From Deltaproteobacteria bacterium (lineage in GTDB: Bacteria; Myxococcota_A; Polyangia; GCA-2747355): a DNA stretch of 64,000 nucleotides. Location: positions 186,001 to 250,000 of the forward strand of contig JACKDQ010000003.1 of the NCBI GenBank assembly GCA_020633415.1, in the 5' to 3' direction. A program made the translations under genes and the position numbers. Under the pieces are notes generated by a model. That model did not search any database, was not told the origin of the DNA, and saw only the letters and a list, made by a program, of their open reading frames with translations. Positions 35,184 through 44,606 of this stretch are shown here, piece by piece; the stretch's first letter is position 1; every line of letters starts with the position of its first letter.

Positions 35184-36176
35184 ATGGCGCGCGGACCCCG
35201 TAACCGCTGGGCGGTGACCAGCGATGGTTGGAAACTAGCGCTCTATCATTATCGCGCGAGCGGCGAGCCGCGAAGGTGCGGGCCGGTGATGCTCTGCCAC
35301 GGCCTGGGCGCCAACCGATACAATTTGGCCGCGCCAAGTCGCGAGATCAACCTTGCCGATTACCTCTCCGATCGCGGCCATGACGTCTGGGTCGTCGAGC
35401 TGCGTGGGGCGGGGCGTTCCCGTCCGCCACATTGGCCGCTACGACGGCGCAAGAGCTTCGACTTTGATGACTACGTGCAGCGCGATGCCCCAGCGCTCAT
35501 TCGCACCGTACTCGATTTCACCGGTGCGACGTCGCTGCATTGGGTCGGCCACAGCATGGGTGGCATGATCGCCTACGCGGCGATGGTGCACTTCGATAGC
35601 CGCGCCTTTCGCTCGTTGGTTGCCATTGCTGCCCCGACCTTTACCGATATTCAGAATCCGTGGCTAGACATGGCACTTTACGCCCGACCGTTGCTCAAGG
35701 TGGTGCGCTTTCTGCCGCAGCGTCCGGCGGGCTATCTCGGTGCGGTGTTTCCGCGCACCGCGACCCACTTCCTTGGGCAACTGGTTGCCAACGCTGAGCA
35801 GATGGATCCGGAGCATGTGAGACGGCTGGCGCCGCGCGTGCTGAGCGATCTTCCTGTGGGGTTGTTAAGCCAACTGGCCGGCTGGTACGACGGCTCACAG
35901 GGATTTTCTCAGCGCGATGGTTTGATGCGCTACTGGGACCATCTCGATCGTGTGCGCGCGCCGCTGCTGGCGGTCGTCGGCGGCGTCGATCGATTAACAC
36001 CACCGCTGGATCTCAAGGCAGCGTTTGAGCGAGCGGGCTCCGAGGACAAGGAGCTGTTGGTCGTCGATCGTGCCCACGGTTTCAGTGCCGATTATGGCCA
36101 CATCGATTTGGTGCTGGGTAAGCGTGCGCGCTGGGAGGTCTATCCGCACATTGCGCGCTGGATCGAGGCGCACTAG
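35184..36176 (+). CDS. Alpha/beta hydrolase
   Basis: 330 aa. Catalytic triad is visible: Ser124 in GHSMGG, Asp269 in GGVDRLTPP and His306 in DYGHIDLVLG. The oxyanion region VMLCHGLGANRYNL is also standard. Sequence features suggest an esterase/lipase-like enzyme without signal peptide; the start at 35184 has no strong ribosome site. It overlaps the end of the convergent YbjQ-like gene by 4 bp. Substrate unknown. Confidence 0.88.
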   Translation: MARGPRNRWAVTSDGWKLALYHYRASGEPRRCGPVMLCHGLGANRYNLAAPSREINLADYLSDRGHDVWVVELRGAGRSRPPHWPLRRRKSFDFDDYVQRDAPALIRTVLDFTGATSLHWVGHSMGGMIAYAAMVHFDSRAFRSLVAIAAPTFTDIQNPWLDMALYARPLLKVVRFLPQRPAGYLGAVFPRTATHFLGQLVANAEQMDPEHVRRLAPRVLSDLPVGLLSQLAGWYDGSQGFSQRDGLMRYWDHLDRVRAPLLAVVGGVDRLTPPLDLKAAFERAGSEDKELLVVDRAHGFSADYGHIDLVLGKRARWEVYPHIARWIEAH

Positions 36177-36649
36177 CGGCGCCGACGGCGGTAGGCGGTG
36201 GCGCTGGCGAGAAGCGCGACCATCACCAAGCCTCCCTTCTTGTTATGAACGTTGCCACCCACGTCAGCGCTGTCTAGGCGCACGTTGCAGAGCGCATCGT
36301 AGCCGTCTCGCTGGGCCTGCTCTTTGAGGCGTAGTAGCGCTTCGCGATGGGCGCGTGTCGTCATCGAGACGTAGCTGCGGATTTCGCCGCCGATCAGACC
36401 GCGCAGTCCCGCGGCGAAGGTCTTGAAGTAGTCGCTGGCGATCACGACCTCGCTAACGATCAGTGTGGCCCCTCCCGCCGGATCGCCGGCGAAAAAATCG
36501 CCGACGTCGGTAACAAAGATCGAGTCCAGCTGGGCTTCACGGCGTTGTAGGTCGCTCAAATGGCGCCGTTCGACCAGCGTGCCGATGAACAGGCCCGCGG
36601 CGAGCAGCAGTAGTGGGGCAAGCAGCCAGAGAATCAGTAGGCCGGTCAT
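36173..36649 (-). CDS. Membrane-anchored YbjQ/UPF0145-like protein
   Basis: 158 aa. One N-terminal TM (residues 3-24, LLILWLLAPLLLLAAGLFIG) is followed by a region similar to YbjQ (DYFKTFAAGLRGLIGGEIRS, and GYDALCNVRLDSADVGG), ending in a second hydrophobic stretch and RRRRR. Its ATG overlaps the stop of the soluble YbjQ gene at 36646-36972 (ATGA). The tandem pair suggests two forms of the same oligomeric fold, one membrane-bound. Confidence 0.75.
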   Translation of the reverse strand: MTGLLILWLLAPLLLLAAGLFIGTLVERRHLSDLQRREAQLDSIFVTDVGDFFAGDPAGGATLIVSEVVIASDYFKTFAAGLRGLIGGEIRSYVSMTTRAHREALLRLKEQAQRDGYDALCNVRLDSADVGGNVHNKKGGLVMVALLASATAYRRRRR

Positions 36650-36972
36650 CGCTCAGACGGTTGTACGACGACGGCCGTACCGTAAACATAAAGTTCCGCG
36701 GCGCCGGCAGTGACTGCGCTCGTCGAGAAGCGAACGTTGACCACGGCGTTTGCACCGAGTCGGCTGGCTTCGGCGAGCATTCGCTCCATCGCCTGGTCGC
36801 GCGACTCGCTGAGCAGCTCGGTGTAGCCCTTGAGCTCGCCACCGACCATATTCTTGAAGCCGGCGGCGATATCGCGGCCGAAATTCTTCGCGCGCACGGT
36901 GTTGCCCTGAACCAAGCCCTTAACTTCAACTACCTGGTGACCTGGAATCTTCTCGGTGTTGACCACGATCAT
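36646..36972 (-). CDS. YbjQ/UPF0145 family protein
   Basis: 108 aa, typical YbjQ length. The family core reads VKGLVQGNTVRAKNFGRDIA, AGFKNMVGGELKGYTELLSE and LGANAVVNVRFSTSAV. GGAGGAG lies just upstream of ATG 36972. YbjQ proteins form pentamer-like rings; their role is not established. It is translationally coupled to the membrane-anchored paralogue. Confidence 0.9.
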   Translation of the reverse strand: MIVVNTEKIPGHQVVEVKGLVQGNTVRAKNFGRDIAAGFKNMVGGELKGYTELLSESRDQAMERMLAEASRLGANAVVNVRFSTSAVTAGAAELYVYGTAVVVQPSER

Positions 36973-37070
36973 CGTTGCGCTCCTCCGCGCGAAGCTTTAG
37001 CACGGCAAAAATCGGCTGGCGAGTCTCCGCGCGGTAGCTTTTGTCGGCCCGCTCGTTTAGGCTGCCGCCG

Positions 37071-37697
37071 ATGGATCCCCACGGACGTAAATTCATCGCC
37101 GTCGCTGGCAACATGGGCGCCGGCAAGAGCTCGTTGGTCAGATTTCTTTGCGACCAGTATGGTGTGCGGCCGTTCTATGAGCCCAACGAAGCCAACCCAT
37201 ATCTCAAAGACTTCTATCAGGACATGGCGCGCTGGGCGTTTCACAGCCAGGTGTTTTTTCTCTCGCAGAAGTTTCGCATTCACCAGCAGCTGACGGCCGA
37301 GGTCAGCGAAGCGACGGTGATCCAGGACCGCACGATCTACGAGGATGCGGAGATCTTCGCCTACAACCTCTATCGCACGCGCAAAATGCGCAAACGCGAC
37401 TTCGAGACCTACCAGGCGTTGTACCAAGAGATCTTGAGTGTGCTTCGTCCGCCAGATCTGATGATCTATCTACGGGCGAGCCTGCGGACTGTGCGCAAAC
37501 GCATCAACCTGCGCGGAAGGCCTGAGGAGAAATCGGTGCCGATGGGTTACGTGCGCGGACTCGGCGAGCTCTACGAGTCTTGGTTCGAGCGCTACGACCT
37601 TTCGCCAACCTTGATTATCGAGACGGACAAGATGGATTACATCACCGATCTCGTCGACCGGATCGACCTGCTGGAACGGATTGAGCGCTATCTCTAA
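37071..37697 (+). CDS. Deoxynucleoside/deoxyadenosine-type kinase
   Basis: 208 aa. Walker A AVAGNMGAGKSSL (residues 10-22), substrate-site YEPNEANPYL with Glu, VIQDRTIYED (the DRS-like motif) and the lid-region Arg cluster KRINLRGRPEE identify the dNK/dGK/dCK family, which phosphorylates deoxynucleosides for salvage. ATG 37071 is the first sensible start after the frame opens at 37041. No operon partner. The nucleoside specificity cannot be read from the sequence. Confidence 0.9.
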   Translation: MDPHGRKFIAVAGNMGAGKSSLVRFLCDQYGVRPFYEPNEANPYLKDFYQDMARWAFHSQVFFLSQKFRIHQQLTAEVSEATVIQDRTIYEDAEIFAYNLYRTRKMRKRDFETYQALYQEILSVLRPPDLMIYLRASLRTVRKRINLRGRPEEKSVPMGYVRGLGELYESWFERYDLSPTLIIETDKMDYITDLVDRIDLLERIERYL

Positions 37698-37723
37698 ACG
37701 ACGTGCGTGTCGGTCGAGCGGCG

Positions 37724-38218
37724 TTAGCTGCCTTCCGCAACACCGGAGATGACCGGTGCATAGTCGTCAAAGATGGCGGAGCGCTGCTGATAGGCAATGT
37801 AGAGCAAGTAGGCGCGCACGCTAGGTCCATCAAACCGCTCGTCCCTGAGCAGCGCGTTGGCCGATGCCTGAATCTCTTCCCGAGGCTTAGAAAGCAGGAA
37901 GTTCTCATCGGTTTCGCCCGCATCATGTTTGACGCCGAGATGGGAGAGAAAAGCGATCAACATTTCGCGGTGGTGATTGAGCAGCCATTGCTCGAGCATC
38001 TCGCCAGCCGCCAGATCGTTGCCCTCGGTGATCGCAGCGCTCAGGCGATCGAACCAAACCGTTCGCTTCTTCTGCTGCGAGACGATGCCGGCGCCGACCT
38101 TTGCGTTGAGCCTGCCCTTTTTCAGCACCATCTTGACCTGTAGCGCCGACAGTTCGTCAAACACCGAGCGCAAGCGCTCTGCGCCGAGGATATCGCGACA
38201 AATCGTGGTTGGTTTCAT
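37724..38218 (-). CDS. Cytoplasmic protein of unknown function
   Basis: 164 aa, no signal or membrane segment, mostly helical: CRDILGAERLRSVFDELSAL, then NDLAAGEMLEQWLLNHHREM and NALLRDERFDGPSVRAYLLY. A clear ATG at 38218 and good codon usage support it. It faces the kinase gene with 26 bp between their 3' ends. Not a family I recognise. Confidence 0.65.
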   Translation of the reverse strand: MKPTTICRDILGAERLRSVFDELSALQVKMVLKKGRLNAKVGAGIVSQQKKRTVWFDRLSAAITEGNDLAAGEMLEQWLLNHHREMLIAFLSHLGVKHDAGETDENFLLSKPREEIQASANALLRDERFDGPSVRAYLLYIAYQQRSAIFDDYAPVISGVAEGS

Positions 38219-38280
38219 GGCCGGATCATACCCTAACTGTCGCGCCGGCCCAAGGAGATGACGTCTGCTAGACTAGACCC

Positions 38281-38994
38281 ATGGCCGAAGACCAGCGGCT
38301 TAAACACGCGCCGTTTTCCGCGCTGCGCGGGCTCAAACCCGCCGAGCGCCCGCAGTCTGTTGAACACCCGCCTTGTCCGGACGAAGCGCCGGTCGATGCA
38401 CGGGGCGAGGAGCGGGTCGCCGAGTCGCCGACCGCGCCTGTAGCGACGCCGGTTGGCCCGGCTGGCGATGACGACGCCGCGGCGTTGGCCGATGCAATGG
38501 CCGGTGTGCAGCCGATCAACGGCCGAAACGACTATGTTCCTTCGGGATCCGGTTCGGCGCGCCCCGCTGGGGGCCGTCGTTTGGCAGACGCCGCGGAACT
38601 CGAGGCTTTGGTCAATGGCGAGCTGCCGTTTTCGCTGCACTGGAGCGAAGAGCATGTCGAGGGTCTCGCTCAGGGGGTCGACCGCAAGTTGTTGCGCAAG
38701 CTCAAGGCCGGCGGTTTTTCCTGGCAAGCGCATCTCGATCTGCACGGTATGACCCGCAAACAGGCGCGCGGCACGGTGGAAACCTTCCTGATCGAGTCGC
38801 AGCGCTTGGGGCGGCGCTGCGTGCTGCTCGTTCACGGGCGCGGCCTTCATTCTGAAGGTGGCATTCCGGTGCTCAAGGACGCCTTGCGCAGTTGGCTGAC
38901 TCGTGGCGGCATTTCGCGGCGCGTGCTTTGCTTCTGCAGCGCACTGCCTACCGATGGCGGGTTGGGGGCGGTCTACGTGCTGTTGAGGCGCTAG
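38281..38994 (+). CDS. Smr domain protein
   Basis: 237 aa. A disordered Pro/Ala-rich N-terminal half (to about residue 105) leads to a helical linker and a C-terminal Smr domain: AHLDLHGMTRKQARGTVETF, with the LDLHG motif, and VLLVHGRGLHSEGGIPVLKD with the HGRG signature. Smr domains are nickase or ribosome-associated RNA endonucleases; a role in ribosome rescue or DNA repair is possible. Its stop overlaps the convergent HEAT-repeat gene by 4 bp. Confidence 0.88.
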   Translation: MAEDQRLKHAPFSALRGLKPAERPQSVEHPPCPDEAPVDARGEERVAESPTAPVATPVGPAGDDDAAALADAMAGVQPINGRNDYVPSGSGSARPAGGRRLADAAELEALVNGELPFSLHWSEEHVEGLAQGVDRKLLRKLKAGGFSWQAHLDLHGMTRKQARGTVETFLIESQRLGRRCVLLVHGRGLHSEGGIPVLKDALRSWLTRGGISRRVLCFCSALPTDGGLGAVYVLLRR

Positions 38995-40670
38995 CGGGCG
39001 ACGTAGGAGCCGGCGATGATTCCGTAACGTCCGCTAAGCGTCAGCATGAAGATTCCGGAGTGCTGCTGCAGGCCGCCCTCTGCTCCCACGCGCAGTTCCG
39101 ATCCGCGGGTCAGCTGGCGCCCGAAGCTAACGCTGGCCAGCGCGCTGTAGCCGAAGGTGTCGCCGACGTTGCGCAACCGGCGGAGGCCGGCGCTCAGCGC
39201 CAGTTCGAAATCGCCCAACCCGTCTTCGGCGGCGTTGTAGAAGTACCAGCGGTGGGAGAGCTTTCCGTCGAGTTGGAGTGTGTCAGGGCTGCCCCAGGTG
39301 TCGTAGGCAAAGTGTAGCTCAGCGGCGAGGGCACGACGTCGGTGCTGCCGCGCGTAGAGCCCGTGAAGGAACAGCACGGTGGAGGTTTGGTCGGGCGCTC
39401 CCTTGAGCAGCTGCTGCGCCAGCGTGACACCCGTCGAGAGCTGCAATCCCGCTCGACGGCGCAAGAGCTGTGGATCATCGAGGATGCGGATCAGCCGATA
39501 GGCGACGGCCGGGTCGACGTATTTCCGGAGATAGCCCTGCTGACGCAGCACAGCGAGTGTATGACCCAGTCGCTGGAACGAGCCGATATGGTCACGCAAC
39601 AAATACCAGCGGCGCCAGATCTCGCGGCGCACGGTGCGCGGCACATTGCCGGCGAGCAAGCCGACTCGGCGCAATACGCGCAGCATTCGTTGCATCCGCA
39701 GGCGAGGGCCGACATCGATCACCCGCCCGTAGCCGACAGCGAACGACGAGGCCAAAGAAGCGGCAAGCGAACTGCGCTGCTCGGTAACTGCGTCGTCGGC
39801 GATCACGCTATCTAGACCGACATCGGCGATGATCTGGCCGAAGAACGGACTGGCGCCGCCGTCGAACGGGTAGAAACGTAGCTCTGGCCTAAGGGCTAGC
39901 TGTGGTTTGAGCAGCCAGCTGGCGTCGGTGTTGCGTTCGTCGACGACGTCGAAAGCCAGCGCGCCGTGGCCCTCGATGGTGTAGCCAAGTTGCTTGCGCT
40001 CGGCTTGATGAAAAAAGCGCGTGGCCAAGCTGCCGTTGGCCGTCGTGCGTGCTGCCGCGCCGTCGACCCGCAGTTGGCTGTTGCCAAGGACGAAGTCGAC
40101 TTCGGAGGTCATCGCGAGTATGTCCTCAGATAGCGTACCGTCGGTCGCCGCGAGCTTTCCCGACCAAACGACGGGGCCCTCGGCGAGCGGCGCTGGTCGA
40201 TCAGCGCGCTTTGCCGTGCTCTCGGTAGGGCGCGCGGTACGGCGGGCGGGCGGCGGCGCCTTGCTGGTCGTCGTCGGCTTTGGCGGCGCAGCCTCAGGCG
40301 GCGTCTGGTGGGCCTTGCCGATGCGTTCGAGCGCACGGCTTGCGGCATCGCGTACGTAGGTGTCGACCGAAGGATCGTTGAGCAGCGCCTCGAGCGTTGG
40401 GCGAGCTCGTGGGTCGCCAATGCGACCGAGGGAGTCGATCGCGATCTCGAGGATCACATCGAAGCGCTCGCGCTTGATGATCCGCAGCAGGGTTGGCACG
40501 GCCTCGCGCTCGTGGCGGCGACCGAGCTCGCGTGCTGCCTCGCGGCGCTGCTCACGCCAGGTCGCCTTATCCATTGTCGCCGGCCGGCGGCGAATCAGAT
40601 CGATCAGTTGCTGAGCGTCAGATGCTTGCGCTGCCAGCGGTGCGAGCAGCAGGGCGACGATCGCGATCAT
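38991..40670 (-). CDS. Secreted HEAT-repeat protein with outer-membrane-type beta domain
   Basis: 559 aa from ATG 40670, signal peptide MIAIVALLLAPLAAQAS. Residues about 55-120 contain HEAT/armadillo-like repeats (VPTLLRIIKRERFDVILEIA, ARPTLEALLNDPSVDTYVRD). A Pro/Thr-rich linker leads, from about 180 onwards, to a long region of alternating strands ending in aromatic residues (FELALSAGLRRLRNVGDTFG, FMLTLSGRYGIIAGSYVAR) consistent with a beta-barrel or porin-like domain. It is probably in the outer membrane. Role unknown. Confidence 0.72.
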   Translation of the reverse strand: MIAIVALLLAPLAAQASDAQQLIDLIRRRPATMDKATWREQRREAARELGRRHEREAVPTLLRIIKRERFDVILEIAIDSLGRIGDPRARPTLEALLNDPSVDTYVRDAASRALERIGKAHQTPPEAAPPKPTTTSKAPPPARRTARPTESTAKRADRPAPLAEGPVVWSGKLAATDGTLSEDILAMTSEVDFVLGNSQLRVDGAAARTTANGSLATRFFHQAERKQLGYTIEGHGALAFDVVDERNTDASWLLKPQLALRPELRFYPFDGGASPFFGQIIADVGLDSVIADDAVTEQRSSLAASLASSFAVGYGRVIDVGPRLRMQRMLRVLRRVGLLAGNVPRTVRREIWRRWYLLRDHIGSFQRLGHTLAVLRQQGYLRKYVDPAVAYRLIRILDDPQLLRRRAGLQLSTGVTLAQQLLKGAPDQTSTVLFLHGLYARQHRRRALAAELHFAYDTWGSPDTLQLDGKLSHRWYFYNAAEDGLGDFELALSAGLRRLRNVGDTFGYSALASVSFGRQLTRGSELRVGAEGGLQQHSGIFMLTLSGRYGIIAGSYVAR

Positions 40671-40720
40671 CGCTCTGCGCCGTGGCCTGCCCGCCTGATC
40701 TGATCGACATTTTGACACCG

Positions 40721-41269
40721 TTAGTAGTTCAGCATTCCCAGATCGCAAACCGTCGCTGTGTGAAGGTTGCGTCCGCCGTTACAGGTTAATAGGTCGAGTT
40801 CCCCCACTGCTTGGAGCTTGTCGCGCAGTTGTAGCCCAAGGGCGCCACAGGGCGTATCGACGATGCACTGCAACGCTGCGCGTCGTTGATCGGCCGAGAA
40901 GGGCTGACCACTGCAGGGGTGGTCGCCGAGCTGTGTTAAGCGGCGCACACACCAGGCGTAGTCGAGGTAGTGGTAGCGACAGCGTCGCGAACCATTCTGC
41001 TCGATGCATTGGCCGACGCCGCATTGCTCATGGCTAGAACAAGCAGCGCCGGTTTGGCCGAGGTAGTGGCCGGCGAGGATTCCGCAGCTGGCGAGGTATG
41101 CGCAGGCGCTCTCGATGCGCAACGGCGGACAGGCCGCTTGCTGGGCGGCAGGGACGGCGTTGCAGGGGGGCAGGCCGCTCGCTGTGGGCTGCTCGTAGTC
41201 GCAGCTTGCGCCATGCAAGAGGAGCAACGCCAATAGGGCGCCGATGGCGCGGCCCGAGCGATCGCGCAT
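40721..41269 (-). CDS. Cys-rich lipoprotein
   Basis: 182 aa from ATG 41269. Signal peptide GRAIGALLALLLLHGASC gives a lipobox. Even Cys spacing follows: LPPCNAVPAAQQAACPP, SACAYLASCGILAG, GAACSSHEQCGVGQC and QCIVDTPCGALG. It lies upstream of the HEAT-repeat gene on the same strand, 50 bp away, so the two could be one unit. No enzymatic motif. Confidence 0.65.
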   Translation of the reverse strand: MRDRSGRAIGALLALLLLHGASCDYEQPTASGLPPCNAVPAAQQAACPPLRIESACAYLASCGILAGHYLGQTGAACSSHEQCGVGQCIEQNGSRRCRYHYLDYAWCVRRLTQLGDHPCSGQPFSADQRRAALQCIVDTPCGALGLQLRDKLQAVGELDLLTCNGGRNLHTATVCDLGMLNY

Positions 41270-41303
41270 CGATCGAGAGGCAGCGCCGCGGCGCGATGCC
41301 CGC

Positions 41304-43391
41304 CTAGTTCGTCGCTTCAGCTTCTTTGGCCGTTGCACGCTGGATGCCCAACGATTCTGCCAAGACCTCGGCGATGTCTAGCACGCGCACGTCCTCGTCC
41401 TTGTCGAGGCTCTTTACGCCGTCGGTGATCATGATGTTGCAGAACGGGCAGGCGGTGGCGATCGTTTCCGCGCCGGTATTCACCGCCTCGGTGGTCCGGT
41501 TGACGTTGACCCGCGGTCCTTCTTCTTCCATCCACATCTGCGCACCGCCGGCGCCGCAGCAGAAGCTCTTGCCGCGTGTGCGCTCCATTTCGATCGGTGC
41601 GCTGCCCGATGCGCGATGTAACAGCTCGCGAGGCGCGTCGAACTCATCGTTCCAGCGGCCGAGGTAACAAGGGTCATGGAAGGTGATCGCCTTGGCGCTG
41701 TTGCGTTGCGGCTTGAGCTGGCCCGTGGCGACCAATTGCTGCAAGAACTGCGAGTGGTGCTGGACCTCGTAGTTGCCGCCGAAGGCCGGATATTCCTTGC
41801 TCAAGCTGTGGAAGCAGTGCGGACAGCTGGTGAGGATCTTTTTGACCCCGTAGCCGTTGAGCGTTTCGACGTTTTGTTCGGCAAGCATCTGGAACAAAAA
41901 CTCGTTGCCCGCGCGGCGCGCCGCATCACCGGTGCAGCTCTCTTCGTCGCCGAGCACGGCGTATTTGACACCCGCTTGGTCGAGCAGGTCCAGCCAGGCA
42001 TGGGTGACTTTTTGGGCGCGGTCATCGAACGCCCCTGCGCAGCCGATCCAGACGAGGTACTCGGCGTCCTTGTTGTCGGACAGCAACGGCAGCTCGCGTC
42101 CCTCGGCCCAAGCCATGCGCTGGTCGGCGCCGATGCCCCACGGGTTCTGATTGTTTTCCATGCCGCGGAACATCCGCGCCAATTCTGCAGGCATTCGCCC
42201 TTCAGAAAGAACAAGGTGCGTACGCATCTGGATGATCTTCAGCGGATGTTCGATGAACACTGGACAGGCGTTTTCGCAGGCGCCGCAGGTCGTGCAGGCC
42301 CAGAGCGTTTCGTCTTTGATCCGCCCGCCGACCAGCGGTTCCATTTTGCCCAATTCCTCGATCACCACTTTCTCGGCGTCGTTGGGCTCGGTGGCGTTCT
42401 CGTTTTCGCCGGTCGGGTCGACGCCATCGCGCAGCTTGAGCAGCAGCTTGCCGCGCTCGAGCATTTCATCGCGCACGTCGTGGATCAGCTTCATCGGGCT
42501 CAACGGCTTGTCGGTCAGGTTGGCCGGACAATTGTTGCTGCAACGCGCGCACTCGGTACAGGCGTAGGTGTCGAGTAGCGACTTCCAGTGAAACTGCTCG
42601 TAGCGTCCGACGCCCCAGTCGTTCTCGTCTTCGAGGTCGAGTTTGGGTAGCATCCCGACGGCGCGCTTATCTCGGCCTCGCAGGGCGATGTTGGGCAGTG
42701 CGCCGAGCAGGTGAATGTGCTTGGAGTAGGGGATGTAGTTGAGGAAGAACAGCACGATCACCAAGTGGATCCAGTAGTTGGCCTCGGCCAGGGTGTGGCC
42801 GGTCGAACCGCCTACGCCCAGGCCGGCGACCCAAGCGCTGATCGGCATGTGTCCAATTGCCTGTGGCGCTTGGCTGCCCAGTGCAGCGGCGGCCTCGAAG
42901 CCGTGCATGCCAAAGTGCGAGATGCACAAAAAGGCGATCATCGAGAGGATTAGCGTGGCGTCGGTCGACAGCGGGATCAACCGCGGTCGGATCACGATCC
43001 GTCGGAAGAACGAATAGCAGATGATCAGCAGCACCACCCCGTTGGTCACATCGAGCACCGCCTTGAAGGCGCGATCGATGCCACTGCCGAATAGGTTGCT
43101 GTAGCTCAGCGCGCTGCCGAAGACGCCGGTGGCGAGGATCTCGGCCGTGCCGACCGTGATCACCAAAAAGCCCCAGAAGATCAGCAGATGGTGCCAGCTG
43201 AGTGGTTCGCGGGCGACCGAGCGTTGCATGAAAAAGTAGAGCAACACGTCGCCGAAGCGCGCGCCTTTTTCCCCGAAGCTGCCGGGGAAGGGACGCCCCT
43301 TTTTCATCACCCGAATGAAGCGTTGAACCGTCCAAAGGAAGAAGGCGAAGGAGAGTACAACCAGCGCGATTACGATGTACTGCTTGGGCAT
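41304..43391 (-). CDS. Membrane-bound HdrD-like Fe-S oxidoreductase with nitrate-reductase-gamma-type N-terminus
   Basis: 695 aa from ATG 43391, GGAGG seven bases upstream. The N-terminal half has about five TMs with His residues as in nitrate reductase gamma/heme b subunits (residues 1-255). Then come two 4Fe-4S motifs (CTECARCSNNCPA, CTTCGACENACPV) and two CCG domains (WIGCAGAF, SCPHCFHSL, DPCYLGRW, SFCCGAGGAQMW). This architecture belongs to membrane oxidoreductases linked to electron transfer flavoprotein or menaquinone in anaerobic or beta-oxidation electron flow. No etfAB lies beside it. It probably passes electrons between soluble donors and the quinone pool. Confidence 0.88.
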   Translation of the reverse strand: MPKQYIVIALVVLSFAFFLWTVQRFIRVMKKGRPFPGSFGEKGARFGDVLLYFFMQRSVAREPLSWHHLLIFWGFLVITVGTAEILATGVFGSALSYSNLFGSGIDRAFKAVLDVTNGVVLLIICYSFFRRIVIRPRLIPLSTDATLILSMIAFLCISHFGMHGFEAAAALGSQAPQAIGHMPISAWVAGLGVGGSTGHTLAEANYWIHLVIVLFFLNYIPYSKHIHLLGALPNIALRGRDKRAVGMLPKLDLEDENDWGVGRYEQFHWKSLLDTYACTECARCSNNCPANLTDKPLSPMKLIHDVRDEMLERGKLLLKLRDGVDPTGENENATEPNDAEKVVIEELGKMEPLVGGRIKDETLWACTTCGACENACPVFIEHPLKIIQMRTHLVLSEGRMPAELARMFRGMENNQNPWGIGADQRMAWAEGRELPLLSDNKDAEYLVWIGCAGAFDDRAQKVTHAWLDLLDQAGVKYAVLGDEESCTGDAARRAGNEFLFQMLAEQNVETLNGYGVKKILTSCPHCFHSLSKEYPAFGGNYEVQHHSQFLQQLVATGQLKPQRNSAKAITFHDPCYLGRWNDEFDAPRELLHRASGSAPIEMERTRGKSFCCGAGGAQMWMEEEGPRVNVNRTTEAVNTGAETIATACPFCNIMITDGVKSLDKDEDVRVLDIAEVLAESLGIQRATAKEAEATN

Positions 43392-43557
43392 CTGAGGCCT
43401 CCGTGTTCCGGTCGCTCGATGACGCAGAGCGGCGCTGATATAACACAGAATTTGCCAACTGGGCGTGCGAAGCGCCATCGGGGTAGCGGCCTGAATCGCT
43501 GGATTTTTGGCGCACTAACCCTTGACCTGCTCAGTGCTCTCGGATAGCCTGCGTGCG
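43392..43557. promoter_or_regulatory. Divergent promoter region between the Fe-S oxidoreductase gene and purM
   Basis: A 166-bp spacer between two divergent starts; transcription control for both must lie here. No consensus -10/-35 pair stands out, and the ribosome site for the minus gene is the only clear element. Confidence 0.3.
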
Positions 43558-44604
43558 ATGTCTAACGCGTCAAAATCTTTAAGCAAAGAAGCAGCTACCA
43601 CCTATCGCCAAGCGGGGGTCGATATCGCCGCCGGTGATGCGCTGGCGCGCTGGATCGCGCAGCGTGCGCCACGGCGCCCCGAGGTCGTCGGCGGGATCGG
43701 CGCTTTCGCCGGTTTGTGCGCTTTGCCGAGTGGGATGCGCGAGCCGTTGCTCGTCGCGGGGACCGACGGCGTAGGTACTAAGCTGAAGGTCGCGATCAGT
43801 GCCGGCCGTCACGGAGGTGTTGGCATCGACTTGGTCGCGATGTGCGTTAACGACATCATCACCGTTGGCGCGATGCCGCTGTTCTTTTTGGATTACTTCG
43901 CCACCGGCAAACTCGATCACCAGCAGGCGCAGTCGGTGCTCAGCGGGATCATCGATGGCTGCAAGCAGGCCGAGTGCGCATTGCTCGGCGGTGAGACCGC
44001 CGAGATGCCCGGCATGTACGGCGGCAGCGACTATGACCTCGCGGGCTTTGCGGTGGGCGTTGTCGAACGCGATCAGGTCATCGATGGCAAGCGCATCGCT
44101 GCGGGAGACGCAGTGATCGGCTTGTCGTCGTCGGGCCTGCACAGCAATGGTTTCTCGCTGGTTCGCCGCGCGCTAGCGCTCGATCAACCCGGTTTTGATT
44201 TTTCGCAGATCGACGAGGCGTTGGGCGAAAGCTGGGCCGAAGCACTGCTGCGTCCGACGAGGATCTACGTCGGTGCGGTTGCTGCCTTGCAGCGTGCCGG
44301 CATCGACTTGCGTGGCATCGTTCACGTTACCGGCGGTGGCTTGCTCGATAATCCACCGCGGATCTTGGCCGATGATCTGGCGATTCGTTTTGATCGCGCG
44401 AGCTGGTCGGTCCCGCCGATCATCGCCGCAGTCGCTAAGCGCGCTAAGCTCGATCTGATCGAAAGTCACCGTACCTTCAATATGGGGCTCGGCCTGCTCT
44501 GCGTGGTACCGGAGGCCGAAGTCGCGGCGGCGCTCGAGGTGCTAGGGGAAGGCGCGGTGGTTGGGTGCGTGATCCCGCGGGTCGACGAGGCCGTGGTGCT
44601 CTAG
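43558..44604 (+). CDS. purM: Phosphoribosylformylglycinamidine cyclo-ligase
   Basis: 348 aa. The PurM signature is complete: TYRQAGVDIAAGDALARWI, then AGTDGVGTKLKVAI, and ALLGGETAEMPGMYGGSDYD. It closes the imidazole ring of AIR in purine synthesis. purN starts two bases after its stop, so the pair is an operon. Usual length for the family. Confidence 0.97.
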   Translation: MSNASKSLSKEAATTYRQAGVDIAAGDALARWIAQRAPRRPEVVGGIGAFAGLCALPSGMREPLLVAGTDGVGTKLKVAISAGRHGGVGIDLVAMCVNDIITVGAMPLFFLDYFATGKLDHQQAQSVLSGIIDGCKQAECALLGGETAEMPGMYGGSDYDLAGFAVGVVERDQVIDGKRIAAGDAVIGLSSSGLHSNGFSLVRRALALDQPGFDFSQIDEALGESWAEALLRPTRIYVGAVAALQRAGIDLRGIVHVTGGGLLDNPPRILADDLAIRFDRASWSVPPIIAAVAKRAKLDLIESHRTFNMGLGLLCVVPEAEVAAALEVLGEGAVVGCVIPRVDEAVVL

Positions 44605-44606
44605 CT

